Made by a program: the position numbers and the translations under genes | Source: Veronia nyctiphanis | GTDB lineage: Bacteria; Pseudomonadota; Gammaproteobacteria; Enterobacterales; Vibrionaceae | Reading direction: 5' to 3' | Assembly (NCBI RefSeq): GCF_004116385.1 | Contig: NZ_PEIB01000002.1 | Location: 124,001-188,000 of the forward strand | Length of the DNA stretch: 64,000 bases | Part shown: one piece after another, positions 10,579 through 20,445 of the stretch | Numbering within the stretch: position 1 is the stretch's first letter | Layout: each line of letters opens with the position of its first letter | The notes under the pieces: model-generated | Databases searched by the model: none | What the model saw: the letters and a program-made list of their open reading frames with translations, nothing else | Told to the model about the DNA's origin: nothing

Positions 10579-11784
10579 GTGGCCGAGGTTTTTTTCTCTT
10601 GCCAACCCGTTTTCGACGCTGAATTAAAGCACTGGGGCAGTGATTTGTTATTCCGAGAGGGGTTTGAAAACAAGTTCCCTTCGATAGACGAGGATACTGC
10701 GACATCACGCGTCCTGAGTGCAAATTTTCTTGCAAGCAGCAACAAGCCCGGCGCGCGTTATATCGTGAATTTCAGCGAGTCATCATTGATGGACGAAATT
10801 CCATTATCCATGCCACCCGATGAGCTTGTTATCTCAGTCACCCGAGACTCAACACCGAATCAGGCATTAATCGACAAGCTCAAAAGCTACAGAATGGCGG
10901 GTTATCAGCTTCTTATCGATGGTGACGCGTTTCAAAACAGTTGGAATCAATATCTTGAGCTTTTTGATATTTTTCGCGTGAGTATGGAAGCGGAAAACCC
11001 AGCTAACTGGGAGAACATTACAACGAAGTATGCCAACAAAACATTCTTAGCCTGTAAAGTGGAAACGCAAGAAGAATTGATGATGGCGAAGCAATTTGGC
11101 TTTCTTCTATTTCAGGGGTATTTCTTTGAAAAACCACAGATTATGAAGTCAGAAGATGTGGCTCCTTCGGTATTAACCCTGCTAGATGTGTGCATTATCA
11201 TTAACCGCTCGCCACATGATATTGACGGTTTGACGCAGCTAATTTCAAAAGATGTTTCTCTTCTTTACAAAGTGGTCGCCAGTGCCAATATTCTAGCTAA
11301 AACAAAAAGCAGTGCGATCACTAACCCAAGACAGGCCGTCGTGTACCTTGGTGTTGAGTCATTAAGACGCTTGGTGTCTTTACTCATCATGTCCAACATG
11401 AGTAACCAAGCTGCGGCACAATTACAAAACTCTGCGTTGTTGCGAGCGACGTTCATGTCGACGATCGGTGTAGACGATGAAAAGTTCAACCCAGACGAAG
11501 GCTTCATCGCGGGTGCCTTCTCTTTGTTGGATGTCATGCTCGGAAAACCGATGGAAGAGATCATTCAAAACTTGGACCTCTCCTATGAAGTAAAACGCGC
11601 AATGGTTTCGCAGGAGGGGTTATACGGCGACGCTCTAAAGTTGTGCAAAGACATTGAACGGGCGAATTGGAATGGCGTGACACATTGGTGTAATCAGTTC
11701 TCGGTATCTGATAAAACCGTGTTAAAAACATATGAAAAATGTCGTGATGATACTGCGGTAATCATGGCCAGCATGCAGGTATAA
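10579..11784 (+). CDS. EAL-HDOD signalling protein with degenerate EAL domain
   Basis: About 401 aa, YuxH-type. Residues 1-200 form an EAL-like domain in which the signature Glu-Ala/Leu-Leu is replaced (SDLLFREGFEN), so c-di-GMP hydrolysis is unlikely. Residues about 205-400 are an HDOD domain (LTQLISKDVSLLYKVVASAN; NPRQAVVYLGVESLRRLV). Such proteins act as non-catalytic c-di-GMP or protein-interaction modules. Start choice: a TTG frame opens at 10564, but GGAGAG (10566-10571) sits just inside it and is correctly placed, seven bases before GTG 10579, which gives MAEVFFSCQPVFD. Two bases separate its stop from the next kinase gene, so the two are co-transcribed and probably work together. Confidence 0.85.
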   Translation: MAEVFFSCQPVFDAELKHWGSDLLFREGFENKFPSIDEDTATSRVLSANFLASSNKPGARYIVNFSESSLMDEIPLSMPPDELVISVTRDSTPNQALIDKLKSYRMAGYQLLIDGDAFQNSWNQYLELFDIFRVSMEAENPANWENITTKYANKTFLACKVETQEELMMAKQFGFLLFQGYFFEKPQIMKSEDVAPSVLTLLDVCIIINRSPHDIDGLTQLISKDVSLLYKVVASANILAKTKSSAITNPRQAVVYLGVESLRRLVSLLIMSNMSNQAAAQLQNSALLRATFMSTIGVDDEKFNPDEGFIAGAFSLLDVMLGKPMEEIIQNLDLSYEVKRAMVSQEGLYGDALKLCKDIERANWNGVTHWCNQFSVSDKTVLKTYEKCRDDTAVIMASMQV

Positions 11785-11786
11785 CT

Positions 11787-14700
11787 ATGTTTGCGATACG
11801 TACGCGTCTGGCCATTGTTTTGTTGATCTGCGGAACGCTGATCCTCAGCTTTTTTGGTTACCTGAATTATCATCATACTAAGACACGGCTGATGGAGGAT
11901 ATGGATGCTGAAATCACTGCGTTGGCCAACCGATTAAAGTTCAGACTCCCCGATACATTGGTAAACGGTGATTACGATTCAGTCATCAAAGACCTTGAGA
12001 GTGAGTCCAGTTCCCGTTTTGTGAAAAAGCTTGAAGTAATTGCTGCGCAAGAAAAATTCCGCTATGCCACTCGTGAAACGCCAATTGTCTCGCCAAATGA
12101 CAGCGCTTTTCAGGTTCGTATCTTTGATTTGCAGTATATGGAGCCAGGTAAAAACAAAATCGTTGGGTCTTTATTCATTTTCGAAGATGCCTCGCTGATA
12201 GAAGAAACATTGGCATCCGAAATACTCACAGGCGTGCTGCAAATCTTCATTCTTGATGTCATGATCATGTTTCTGATTTGGAAATATGCGCGGGCAATTA
12301 CCGAGATTGAATCGAGTAAAAACTACCTAAATACCGTCATACATAGCTATAAAGACGGGCTTTTGGTACTTGCCGATGATCATAAAGTTATTACCGCCAA
12401 TGAAGCTGCAATAAAAATATTTGATTTGCCGCAGTCAGAATCAAGTTCAATCACTCTTACGGATATCATCTCGAAGGTGGTGCCGGATTCCAGGGCATAT
12501 TTCTCTCAAGCATTGTATGGGTTGACGAATAAAAAGGTTAACTATCAGCTTGAAACATCTGGCGGGAAAATCATTGTTCAGGTGAGGTCTACTCAAATAA
12601 CGGTCGGCGATGAAATCCTTCAGGTTGCTATCATTCGTGACATCACAGAGCAGCATATTGATAAAATTAAAGTATCGAAAGGTGCCGAGCTTTTCTCGGC
12701 AGTAAAAACCCTTCAGGATAAGTTCTTGACCAGTGATGATTTTCACCGAAGTTTCAAAGAAGTACTGAGTATTCTGTTGAAAATAGGTGAAAGTAACCAT
12801 GGTGTGATTCTCGAGGTCGACCACAAGGAAGAGAAGAAATACCGGGTGTTGGCTCAAACACGTCTCATTGCAAATGGATATATCTCGCCAGATTTCATCG
12901 ATACGGTGGTCAACGAGGTACTTGGAACCAATAAAGCGACAAGAAACCTTCAGGTAGCGGGACTAGGTGCTGAGAGCAAGTTAGTCATCAATACCTTGTG
13001 CATTCCATTATTTCTGTCAGAAGAGCTGGTGGGTATTGTATGCCTGTGCGATGAATCAACCTTTATGAGCCGGAATTACAGCAATGGCTAGAGCCCGTAC
13101 TTTCAAGTTTGAGTGCTATGGTCCATTTTGTTCGTCAGAAAAACCTGAACGATCTCATTTCTCAGGAGATGGCGCGCGCGAAAGAGCAAGCTGAAAATGC
13201 CAACGAAGCGAAAACAAATTTTCTCGCCATGATGAGCCACGAAATTCGAACGCCAATGAACGGCATTGTTGGTATGTCGAACATGCTTAAAGAAACATCG
13301 ATGACCAAACAGCAAATCTACTTTGTCGATACGCTCCTGCATTCCTCAAATGCGCTACTCAACATAATCAACGATGTTTTAGACCTCAGTAAAATCGAAG
13401 CGGGCAAGATGCACCTCAATGCGAAGCCCTCTGATATAGAGGATTTAGTATACGAATCATTAATGGTGTTTACGGCCAAAACGGCGGAGAAGCAATTACG
13501 CCTTCATTGCATGATTAATCCGCAGCTTCCAAGAGAAATAGATGTTGATGAAGTGCGGTACAAACAAATCATTATCAATTTGGTTGGCAATGCCGTTAAG
13601 TTCACGAAACAAGGACAAATTGAGATCAACCTAAATTGCGTGTCTGTCGATGGCAATGAGATGCTGGAGATGGAAGTCAGTGACACGGGTATAGGTATTC
13701 CTGAGGACCGCTTGGATGCAGTATTTGAGAATTTCACTCAGGCTGACAGCTCTTCTTCGCGCTCCTATCAGGGAACAGGTCTCGGACTGCCGTTATGTAG
13801 AAAGCTTATTGACTTGATGGGCGGCTCTATCAGTGTTGAGAGTGAAGAGGGGGTCGGCACCACGTTTAGAACATTGATCCCGCTCTCTGCTGGACAAAAT
13901 TCGGGCACATTATTTAAGCGTTTTGATGCGCCCTCAGAGAGTCAGCGACGCAGAGCGTATGCTGCGACACGCGACGGTAAGCTCTTTAAAATAATTAATG
14001 GCTATCTTTCAGAACTCGGTTTTTCAGTCACCCAATGCGGTGTTGCCGAAGGTATTCCTTATCAGCTATTGAAAGGAGCCATTTTGTTTGCTGATCAAGA
14101 TATGGTCGATACGCTTGGCGATGCGATAGCCGAAGCAGAAACGACCATTGTGATTAGTCATGATGGTTGCCTCGACAAATATCCACTGCCATCTATCACC
14201 AGCCCGGTTTCACCAACAGCTCTCTACAATGCTGTGGTGCATGGTGACGCGGACAATAATCAGCCAGTGATTGATTTATCGTCACCGCTTGAAGGTCTAA
14301 CAGTGCTGGTGGCAGAAGACCATATGGTCAATCAGGACTTGATGACTTTGATTCTTTCTGGCTTGGGGTGTGATGTCACTGTTGCCGATAACGGACGCAT
14401 TGCAGTATCAAAACACAAAAAACAAAACTTCGACATGATTCTCATGGATTGCCAGATGCCTGAAATGGATGGTTTTGAAGCAACCGGTAAAATTCGTGTA
14501 TTCGACAAAGAAACGCCGATTATTGCTGTTACTGCGAATGCTATGTCAGGTGATGCAGAGAGGTGTCTTGAGCATGGTATGGATGCACACCTTGGTAAGC
14601 CGTTCACCAAAGAGCAGCTATCAGACATGATGAAGGCTTTCTTACCGCGTGTGAATACAGAACATCGTCGTGAAGATGTCAGTATCGCGCAGTTACCGGT

Positions 14701-15136
14701 GATCACCCAAAGTATTGAGTTAGCAACGCAGGCTGCGGAATGCCTGGCATGCGAGGTTGAAACGATGAACGAGACACGAATGAATAATGAATCAGAAAAG
14801 GTGATAGACCTTGACCATTTAGAGCAACAAATTGGGGAAGGCCTTGATATCTTACAGATGTTGTTGGGAAAATATTCTGCTACTCAGACGGTTGACCTTG
14901 AGAATTTAAAAGTGGCGTTAGAAGGCGGGGATATTGATCGGGTTCGAAAACTTGCACATAAAATGAAAGGTGCAGCGGCCATGATTGGTGCAAGTGCCTT
15001 TGCTGAACTCTGTTTAAGCATCGAAAAATATCCGAACAACGAAATTGGCGAGTTCCGTCAGTTATTACCTAGTTTGTCTGAACAAGCGCATTCTATTTCC
15101 GAAGAGATTGAGGAGATCCTTGCTATGAACTCCTAG
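11787..15136 (+). CDS. Hybrid sensor histidine kinase (TM-PAS-GAF-HisKA-HATPase-REC-Hpt), frameshifted
   Basis: The frame breaks near 13053. Adding one base there turns the end into [19 protein letters not shown] and joins the two parts into about 1116 aa. Order: an N-terminal membrane segment (about 6-26), a short periplasmic domain, a second membrane segment (about 148-166, [15 protein letters not shown]), PAS, GAF-like, H-box [15 protein letters not shown], HATPase (DTGIGIP, GTGLGLP), a receiver with LVAEDH and [12 protein letters not shown], and a C-terminal Hpt domain ([14 protein letters not shown]). It is an inner-membrane phosphorelay kinase whose output regulator is not encoded next to it. 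It follows the EAL-HDOD gene by two bases, suggesting coupling between phosphorelay and c-di-GMP sensing. The input signal is unknown. Confidence 0.8.
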
Positions 15137-15295
15137 GTAAGGTCGCAGCGTGTGTTGCCTGTTCTCTTTCCTTATTCAGTGATATCGCCTATTCATTTTT
15201 CTTTCTGGCCAGCTTTGTTTATCTAACATCCTGAAAATATTGAGTTAATAATTGATGTGAACTTGCATTTTTGATGGTTCACAAGTCCATATGTA

Positions 15296-15321
15296 TTTTA
15301 CTTTCAACCTTGAAAGTAAAA
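15296..15321. repeat. 12-bp perfect inverted repeat with 2-base centre
   Basis: TTTTACTTTCAA and TTGAAAGTAAAA flank CC. The symmetry continues as TGTA and TTACA with a one-base bulge, giving about 16 paired bases. With no T tract beyond the stem, it reads better as a protein-binding palindrome or RNA hairpin than as a simple terminator. Confidence 0.6.
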
Positions 15322-15454
15322 TTACATAGAGGTGTGGGAATATCATTTAAGTAAATTGAGTTGTGGCTCACAGCTGATATAGAGCGTCAAAAATTTGAAT
15401 AAAGCACTTCAAAATAAACTAATTAAAACAATGAGTTATTCATGTTGATTTGTC

Positions 15455-15478
15455 TGTGGATAAAATTCGTTATCCACA
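15455..15478. promoter_or_regulatory. Inverted pair of perfect DnaA boxes
   Basis: TGTGGATAA (15455-15463) and TTATCCACA (15470-15478) are the consensus high-affinity DnaA box on opposite strands, six bases apart. A third weaker match, TTATTCATG, lies at 15436-15444. Clusters like this occur at oriC, datA, DARS sites and the dnaA promoter. No dnaA, dnaN, gidA, parAB or rctB gene is near, so an accessory site controlling DnaA activity is the more likely reading; chance is possible. Confidence 0.5.
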
Positions 15479-15828
15479 AATTTAGTTGATAAGTAGTGGT
15501 TTAATCCCTTGGAGGTAGGTGGGTCAAGGGGTGATAAAATGTCAACCAGACTTTTAATCAACGAATTAAAGCCGAGAAGATTTGCGGAATGAAATGAAAG
15601 AAAATACGAAATAAATTTCAAATAGATATTTTCGTCATCTTAAAAAACAAGTGCTAATCAAAACGACGGCAGTATACAGTTTATCATACTTTAAAAGGAG
15701 GGCCTATTTCGCAAAATCAAATATACATCTCATTGAGTACGCTAAATCCAGATACACAGAGAAACGAAGTCGCTGGTGATGTTGTTTGAAGGGTTTTGAG
15801 CGTCTTTGGAGGGAGCTTTAGGTAAAAG

Positions 15829-15853
15829 CTGTCGTCACACGCAGTAACGACAG
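15829..15853 (-). terminator. Terminator of nhaA
   Basis: CTGTCGT and ACGACAG form a 7-bp stem with an 11-base loop, followed on the minus strand by CTTTTACC. It lies 22 bases beyond the nhaA stop. Confidence 0.6.
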
Positions 15854-15874
15854 TTAACAAAATGACTGGTTCGC

Positions 15875-17133
15875 CTAGTTGACCGAGTTAACCTCTGCGA
15901 CTTTTTCGGCGGGCTGCTGATCGGTAGGAGATGATTCATTCATCGGCTTGTTGGTTACTACTGGGTATCTGTCGAATACTGCTTTAAGCGTGAAGTATCC
16001 AATGAACGCAGAGGCCAGTGAGCCAATAAAAATCGCTATTCGAGACGTGTTGATCAACTCGGGACTTACTGTGGATGGAAAGGCTAATGTCGCGATGAAT
16101 ATCGACATGGTAAAACCAATTCCGCACAAAATTGAAGCACCGAAAACATGTCCAAAGTTGAGCCCCTGCGGCGGGCGGGCGATACCAAGTTTTGCAGATA
16201 GCCAGCAAGCACCAGTTACCCCAATGGGCTTACCCAAAATAAGGCCAAGCGCAATACCCATTGGTAGAGGCTGGAGCAGGCTTTCAGTATTGAATCCGGC
16301 GAGCGGGACGCCTGAATTGGCAAAGGCAAAAAGTGCAGTATTAAAAAATTACTCCAAGGGGAAATTCCATGCTCGAGGTTTTTAAGCGGCGAGCGTTTTC
16401 CTGTTGTGCCAAGAGGAACAAGAAAACCAAGAATCACACCAGCGACTGTTGCGTGTACACCTGACTTGAGTACTGCTACCCAAAGCACCGCGCCAACCAA
16501 CATATATCCGGTCAAACGAAGAACGCCTTTTATGTTCATGTAATAGAGGACAAGACATGATACTGCTGCAACCGCAAGCGAAACCAACGACAAATCAGAG
16601 CTAAAGAATAGTGCGATAATTAACACTGCGCCCAAGTCGTCAATGACAGCTAACGCGAGCAGGAAAACTTTTAAGCTAACAGGCACACGTTTGCCGAAAA
16701 GCGCGAGCACGCCAAGGGTGAAGGCAATATCAGTGGCTGACGGTATTGCCCAGCCAATCATGTTAGTGCTGTTGTTAAAATTAAAGGCCGTAAATATGAG
16801 TACAGGGATAATCATGCCGCCAATGGCAGCGATGACAGGAAAAATAGCCTGTTCTTTTGTTTTGAGAGAACCTTCAACGAGTTCTCTTTTTACTTCGAGC
16901 CCGATAAGCAAAAAGAAAATGGCCATTAATCCGTCATTGATTAGCAATAACATATCTTTATCGATATTCAGTGCGCCAATTCTTATCTGAACGGGGAGCT
17001 CTAAAAAACTGAGGTAATGGTGCGCGAGGGGGGAGTTAGCAACGAGAAGCGCAGCGAACGCCGTAATGATAAGAACGATACCCGGTGCGGTATCTTGCTG
17101 AAAAAAAGCTTTTAGTTTCTTGGTAATACTCAC
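15875..17133 (-). CDS. nhaA: Na+/H+ antiporter NhaA, frameshifted
   Basis: Inner-membrane antiporter exporting Na+ for H+, central to Na+ and alkaline tolerance. The N-terminal part has the NhaA signatures LLLINDGLMAIFFLLIGLEVKRE, GWAIPSATDIAFTLGVLALFGKR and LALAVIDDLGAVLIIALFF, which contain the two transport aspartates. The frame breaks near 16335: adding one G on the plus strand restores PWSNFLILPLFAFANSGVPL and the C-terminal helices (GKPIGVTGACWL, GIGFTMSIFIATLAF). The joined protein is about 419 aa, slightly longer than E. coli NhaA because of a hydrophilic tail. Other motifs are intact, so the break is probably an error. The gene is alone, preceded by about 220 bases of leader. Confidence 0.9.
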
Positions 17134-17352
17134 AGTGTACTCCTGTAAAAACCTGTCCTGCCTATAAATTTAGTCCTTAAGTAATTTATTCAGCAAAACG
17201 GACTTAACGTTTCAAAAACTAAAGCCGGAATTACGGGTAAGAAACCAAGGTGACACCCAAATTTATGGGTGTAAAACTCAACACATGGCGCTCAAATGTT
17301 GAGAGGAGTCACTTATCTAGTGTTCTTGCTGTCTGATAAGTGCCCGAAATAA

Positions 17353-17874
17353 TTATTTTTTTATTGCCTTTAAAGACAATGTTAAATGTATGACGGCCAT
17401 TGGTTCGTCACCATGTAATGTAGGACAAGTCGCCACAATTTCAACGTCTTTGTTTATTCTTTGTCCCGTCCTAAATGTTTCTTCAAGCATATTGTCAATG
17501 ACATCTCCTTGATCACAAGTGAAGACAACATCTGCTTCAGGGCGCTTTAGAAATTCACCTTTCATTGACTTAAATGCTAACGAGACCTTTTTGTTTTCTT
17601 TGCGTGTTTTGTAATACGCTAAATAGCCGCCTGCAATATCTGCTCCTACAGCTAACGCCCCCATGTACATACTGTTGTGGTGGTTTTTTGTACGTCTGGT
17701 AAGGGGGAGCATAATTTGAACTTTTTGTTCGTCAATGTAGATCAGTTTACTTTTGCAGTAAGAGATCATCGGTATTTTGGCCAACGAAAAGATCTTTAGC
17801 TTGAGGTTTTCAAGCCACAGATGTGACTTCTCAGGCTGTACATTGGTTTCCTTCGATAGTGTTCCTTGCGGCAC
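17353..17874 (-). CDS. Hotdog-fold thioesterase (DUF4442/PaaI-like)
   Basis: 173 aa. The central motif NHHNSMYMGALAVGADIAGGY is the DUF4442 hotdog signature, with a helix carrying the likely catalytic acidic residue. C-terminal beta strands (EIVATCPTL, AVIHLTLSLKAI) fit the fold. It probably hydrolyses acyl-CoA thioesters in the cytoplasm; the substrate is unknown. The start is GTG 17874, chosen because AGGAGG lies nine bases upstream, one of the best ribosome sites in the window. It is downstream of the Nudix gene by 43 bases, so the two may be co-transcribed. Confidence 0.75.
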   Translation of the reverse strand: MPQGTLSKETNVQPEKSHLWLENLKLKIFSLAKIPMISYCKSKLIYIDEQKVQIMLPLTRRTKNHHNSMYMGALAVGADIAGGYLAYYKTRKENKKVSLAFKSMKGEFLKRPEADVVFTCDQGDVIDNMLEETFRTGQRINKDVEIVATCPTLHGDEPMAVIHLTLSLKAIKK

Positions 17875-17917
17875 GTTAGTTTACCTCCTATGTAAATTGC
17901 GCATCTCGCGCTTGCAT

Positions 17918-18439
17918 TTATTGCGGTATTAGCCCTTTAAGAGTAGCCAATGTGAATGCAGTGATGGTTTTGCAGTCTGTAATTTCGTTGTCACGAATTA
18001 ATTTGCTCACTTCATCCACTGACAGCGATATGACGTCCAAATATTCGTCGTCATCTGGTTGACCTGATTTGGGCGCGAGTGATGAAGCAACGTAAAGGTA
18101 CATCTCTTCGTCACAAAAGCCCGGCGCAGGATGTATTGCGCCCAATTCGGTCCAGCAATCCGCTACATGTTGCGTCTCTTCTTGCAGTTCCCTTTTTGCA
18201 CATGCTATCGGAGACTCATTTTCCTCAATTGTTCCTGCCGGAAACTCGAAAATCCAACGATCGAGAGCGGGGCGGTACTGTCTCAATAAAAACAAATGAT
18301 CCCCCTGGATAGGGACAATGAGAGCGGCACCTGGGTGTCTAACTATCGTTTGCTTTGCTGTTTTTCCGTCTGGAAAATCAACAGTATCTTCACACAAACG
18401 GAATCGCTTCCATCTGTGTATAGTTTCAGATTGAGCCAT
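17918..18439 (-). CDS. Nudix hydrolase, ADP-ribose pyrophosphatase-like
   Basis: 173 aa. The Nudix box is complete: starting at GTIEENE and ending RELQEET it matches GX5EX7REUXEEXT. Upstream, RQYRPALDRWIFEFPAG is typical of NudF/ADP-ribose pyrophosphatases, and downstream GAIHPAPGFCDEEMYLYVA contains the Pro-Gly-acidic segment of that group. It would hydrolyse ADP-ribose or a related nucleoside diphosphate sugar to AMP and ribose-5-phosphate in a metal-dependent way. ATG 18439 is the only good start. It stands upstream of the thioesterase gene on the same strand. Confidence 0.8.
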   Translation of the reverse strand: MAQSETIHRWKRFRLCEDTVDFPDGKTAKQTIVRHPGAALIVPIQGDHLFLLRQYRPALDRWIFEFPAGTIEENESPIACAKRELQEETQHVADCWTELGAIHPAPGFCDEEMYLYVASSLAPKSGQPDDDEYLDVISLSVDEVSKLIRDNEITDCKTITAFTLATLKGLIPQ

Positions 18440-18651
18440 GCTACTTTCCTTTCGTCATACTGTAAGGTTTGAACTTGAGACTACAGGTGGAAAAACTTAC
18501 GCAGATAATCAGTAAACTTGTGATCAAACACTCTAATTTGACTCATTAAAGCACTATTTGTGGTACACTCCGCGCCATTCAACAGCAGCCTGCGCTGCCT
18601 GTTTCAACATATAACCACATATCGTGAAGACACAAGCACTGGAGCACTACA

Positions 18652-19976
18652 TTGCAATTTGAAGACTTGAATTTAGACAAACGGCTGATGAAGATGATTG
18701 ATCACCTTGGGTTTCAACAACCCACGGAGATACAGCAACGAGCAATTCCTGTCGTTTCGGCAGGGAAAGACTTATTAGCCTCATCTAAAACAGGTTCTGG
18801 GAAAACATTAGCCTTTCTTCTTCCTGCTCTTCAACGCATGTTTCGTGCTAAAGCATTTAGCCGCAGAGATCCTCGAGTCGTTATACTTGCTCCTACCAGA
18901 GAGCTGGCGAAACAAGTATACGGGCAACTTCGTCAACTGGTGTCTTCTACACCCTACAAAGCTGTTTTGATTTTAGGTGGAGAAAACTTTAACGACCAAG
19001 CGAAAGCGTTTAGGAAAGAGCCTGTTTTTGTCGTTGCTACGCCGGGACGCCTCGCTGACCATCTTGAACATCGCCATCTAAGTCTTGAGGGGCTTGAAAT
19101 GCTTATCATGGATGAGGCCGACCGTATGCTTGACCTCGGTTTTGCGCCTCAGCTCAAGGCAATTCATGACGCAGCCTCTCATCGCAGGCGTCAAACACTC
19201 ATGTTCTCTGCAACGCTCGACCACCATCAAGTTAATGCCATTGCTGGGGATATGTTGAGTCAACCTAAACGTGTTGCGGTTGGCTTCGCCAATGAAGAGC
19301 ACAAAGATATCGTACAACGCTTTTTTCTTGTGGACCATTTGGACCATAAGCAGGCCTTGCTTGAAAAGGTCATGGAAGAAGAGTTCCAGCAATTGATGAT
19401 TTTTACGGCGACTCGTTCCGATACCGACCGATTAGCGAAAGAGTTTGCAGATAAGGGAATGAAAACTGTTGCGTTGAGTGGCGATTTAAATCAAAACCAG
19501 CGAAACCGCATTATGGATGAGTTCGAGAGAGGTATCCATAAAGTGCTGGTGACCACAGATGTTGCGTCGCGCGGTTTAGATATTACCAATGTGTCGCATG
19601 TTGTGAATTTTGATATGCCCAAACACGCGGAAGAATATGTTCATCGTATTGGACGTACTGGCCGAGCCGGCAACAAGGGTTTTGCCTTTTCTTTTGTTGG
19701 ACCAAAAGATTGGAACAGCTTCAAGAATGTTGAGGCATTTTTGTCTCAGAAAATTTCGTTTGATGTGTTTGAAGGGCTGGAGGCTAAGTTCAAAGGCTCG
19801 TGCCTAAGAAAAAGAAATTCTCTGGTAAAAAACCTTCGACCAAGAAACATGGTAAGAAAAAGCCATCGACAGAAAATTCAGCACCTAAGAAGAGAAACAA
19901 GAGTTTTTACCAAGGTGTTTCTGTTGGTGAACAGGTGTTTATGCCTAAAAAGGTAAAGAAAGCCTCTGAAGAGTAG
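18652..19976 (+). CDS. DEAD-box ATP-dependent RNA helicase (RhlE-like), frameshifted near the C-terminus
   Basis: About 441 aa. All helicase motifs are present: Q motif (GFQQPTEIQQRAIP), Walker A (ASSKTGSGKT), PTREL, TPGR, DEAD (MDEADRML), SAT, and domain 2 with TTDVASRGLD and HRIGRTGRAG. The start is TTG 18652, with GGAG seven bases upstream and no ATG in place. The frame breaks near 19797: restoring one C changes the tail to GLVPKKKKFSGKKPSTKKHG and continues to a stop at 19976. The corrected tail is a lysine-rich, RNA-binding extension, as in RhlE/CsdA-type helicases. A 110-base leader with a small hairpin precedes the gene. The role is probably ribosome assembly or RNA turnover, perhaps in the cold; the precise orthologue is uncertain. 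Confidence 0.85.
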
Positions 19977-20225
19977 ATAAATGTTCATTTCGGCGAATGC
20001 TGAGAAGTTTTTTTCGCTGTTATGAGCGGTTTTGTTGCTTAAATGTTGCAAAAATAGGCGTTTCACTCTGTAAATGATGAGATACAGGGCACTTCTTCGA
20101 GATTGGTCACATCATCCCCATTCAGGGGTGATTTGATGATTACAACACTTTAGAATTACGCCGAGATTTAGGGGCATTCTCGCCCCCAAACTTTAATCAA
20201 TTGTGTTGAATATGGAGAGATGAGC

Positions 20226-20303
20226 GTGGAAACGGTTTTGGTAGTTGCTTTTATTATTATTGGGTTGTTGATTGTGCGAAAAGAGCGTGCTCAAAGACAA
20301 TAA
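20226..20303 (+). CDS. Single-pass membrane micropeptide, 25 aa
   Basis: GTG 20226, six bases after GGAGAG (20214-20219), opens a frame encoding METVLVVAFIIIGLLIVRKE and five more residues. It is one hydrophobic helix (about residues 3-17) followed by a basic tail (RKERAQRQ), the classic layout of a bacterial membrane micropeptide with the tail in the cytoplasm. An ATG at 20220 is in the same frame but too close to the ribosome site. Two hairpins lie upstream (near 20110-20135 and 20170-20190) and a strong terminator follows at 20381. It is not recognised from a known family; E. coli micropeptides of this design usually modulate a larger membrane complex. Confidence 0.5.
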   Translation: METVLVVAFIIIGLLIVRKERAQRQ

Positions 20304-20380
20304 GAATTCAAAAAGGCGCTAAACAACTTTTGAAAATCACTTTTTACCTGTGTTTCTATGCCTTACAAATACAAGCTTCA

Positions 20381-20421
20381 AAAAAATGCCTGCCTCGTCC
20401 AAGACAAGTCAGGCATTTTTT
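20381..20421. terminator. Bidirectional Rho-independent terminator
   Basis: AAAAATGCCTG pairs perfectly with CAGGCATTTTT across a 17-base loop, with A and T tracts on both sides. It can serve the micropeptide gene and the minus-strand gene ending at 20446. Confidence 0.85.
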
Positions 20422-20445
20422 ATTCCATCCAAGAAGGATTTTTCC

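Larger units (their letters stand above)
15137..15874. other. Gene-free 738-base region with palindromes and DnaA boxes
   Basis: The stretch lies between the 3' ends of the hybrid kinase and nhaA genes and is AT-rich. The only open frame above 60 codons (minus strand, 15436-15621) has low-complexity composition and no ribosome site, and I reject it. Instead the region holds a 12-bp palindrome (15296-15321), a head-to-head pair of perfect DnaA boxes (15455-15478), a CCCTTG/CAAGGG inverted repeat near 15506-15530 and the nhaA terminator (15829-15853). For a space between convergent genes it is unusually long, so it may be a chromosome-maintenance site or encode a small RNA. Confidence 0.5.

Noticed and set aside
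15436-15621. Minus-strand open frame of 61 codons in the gene-free region
   Set aside because: No ribosome site, composition like translated AT-rich spacer, and it crosses the DnaA boxes.
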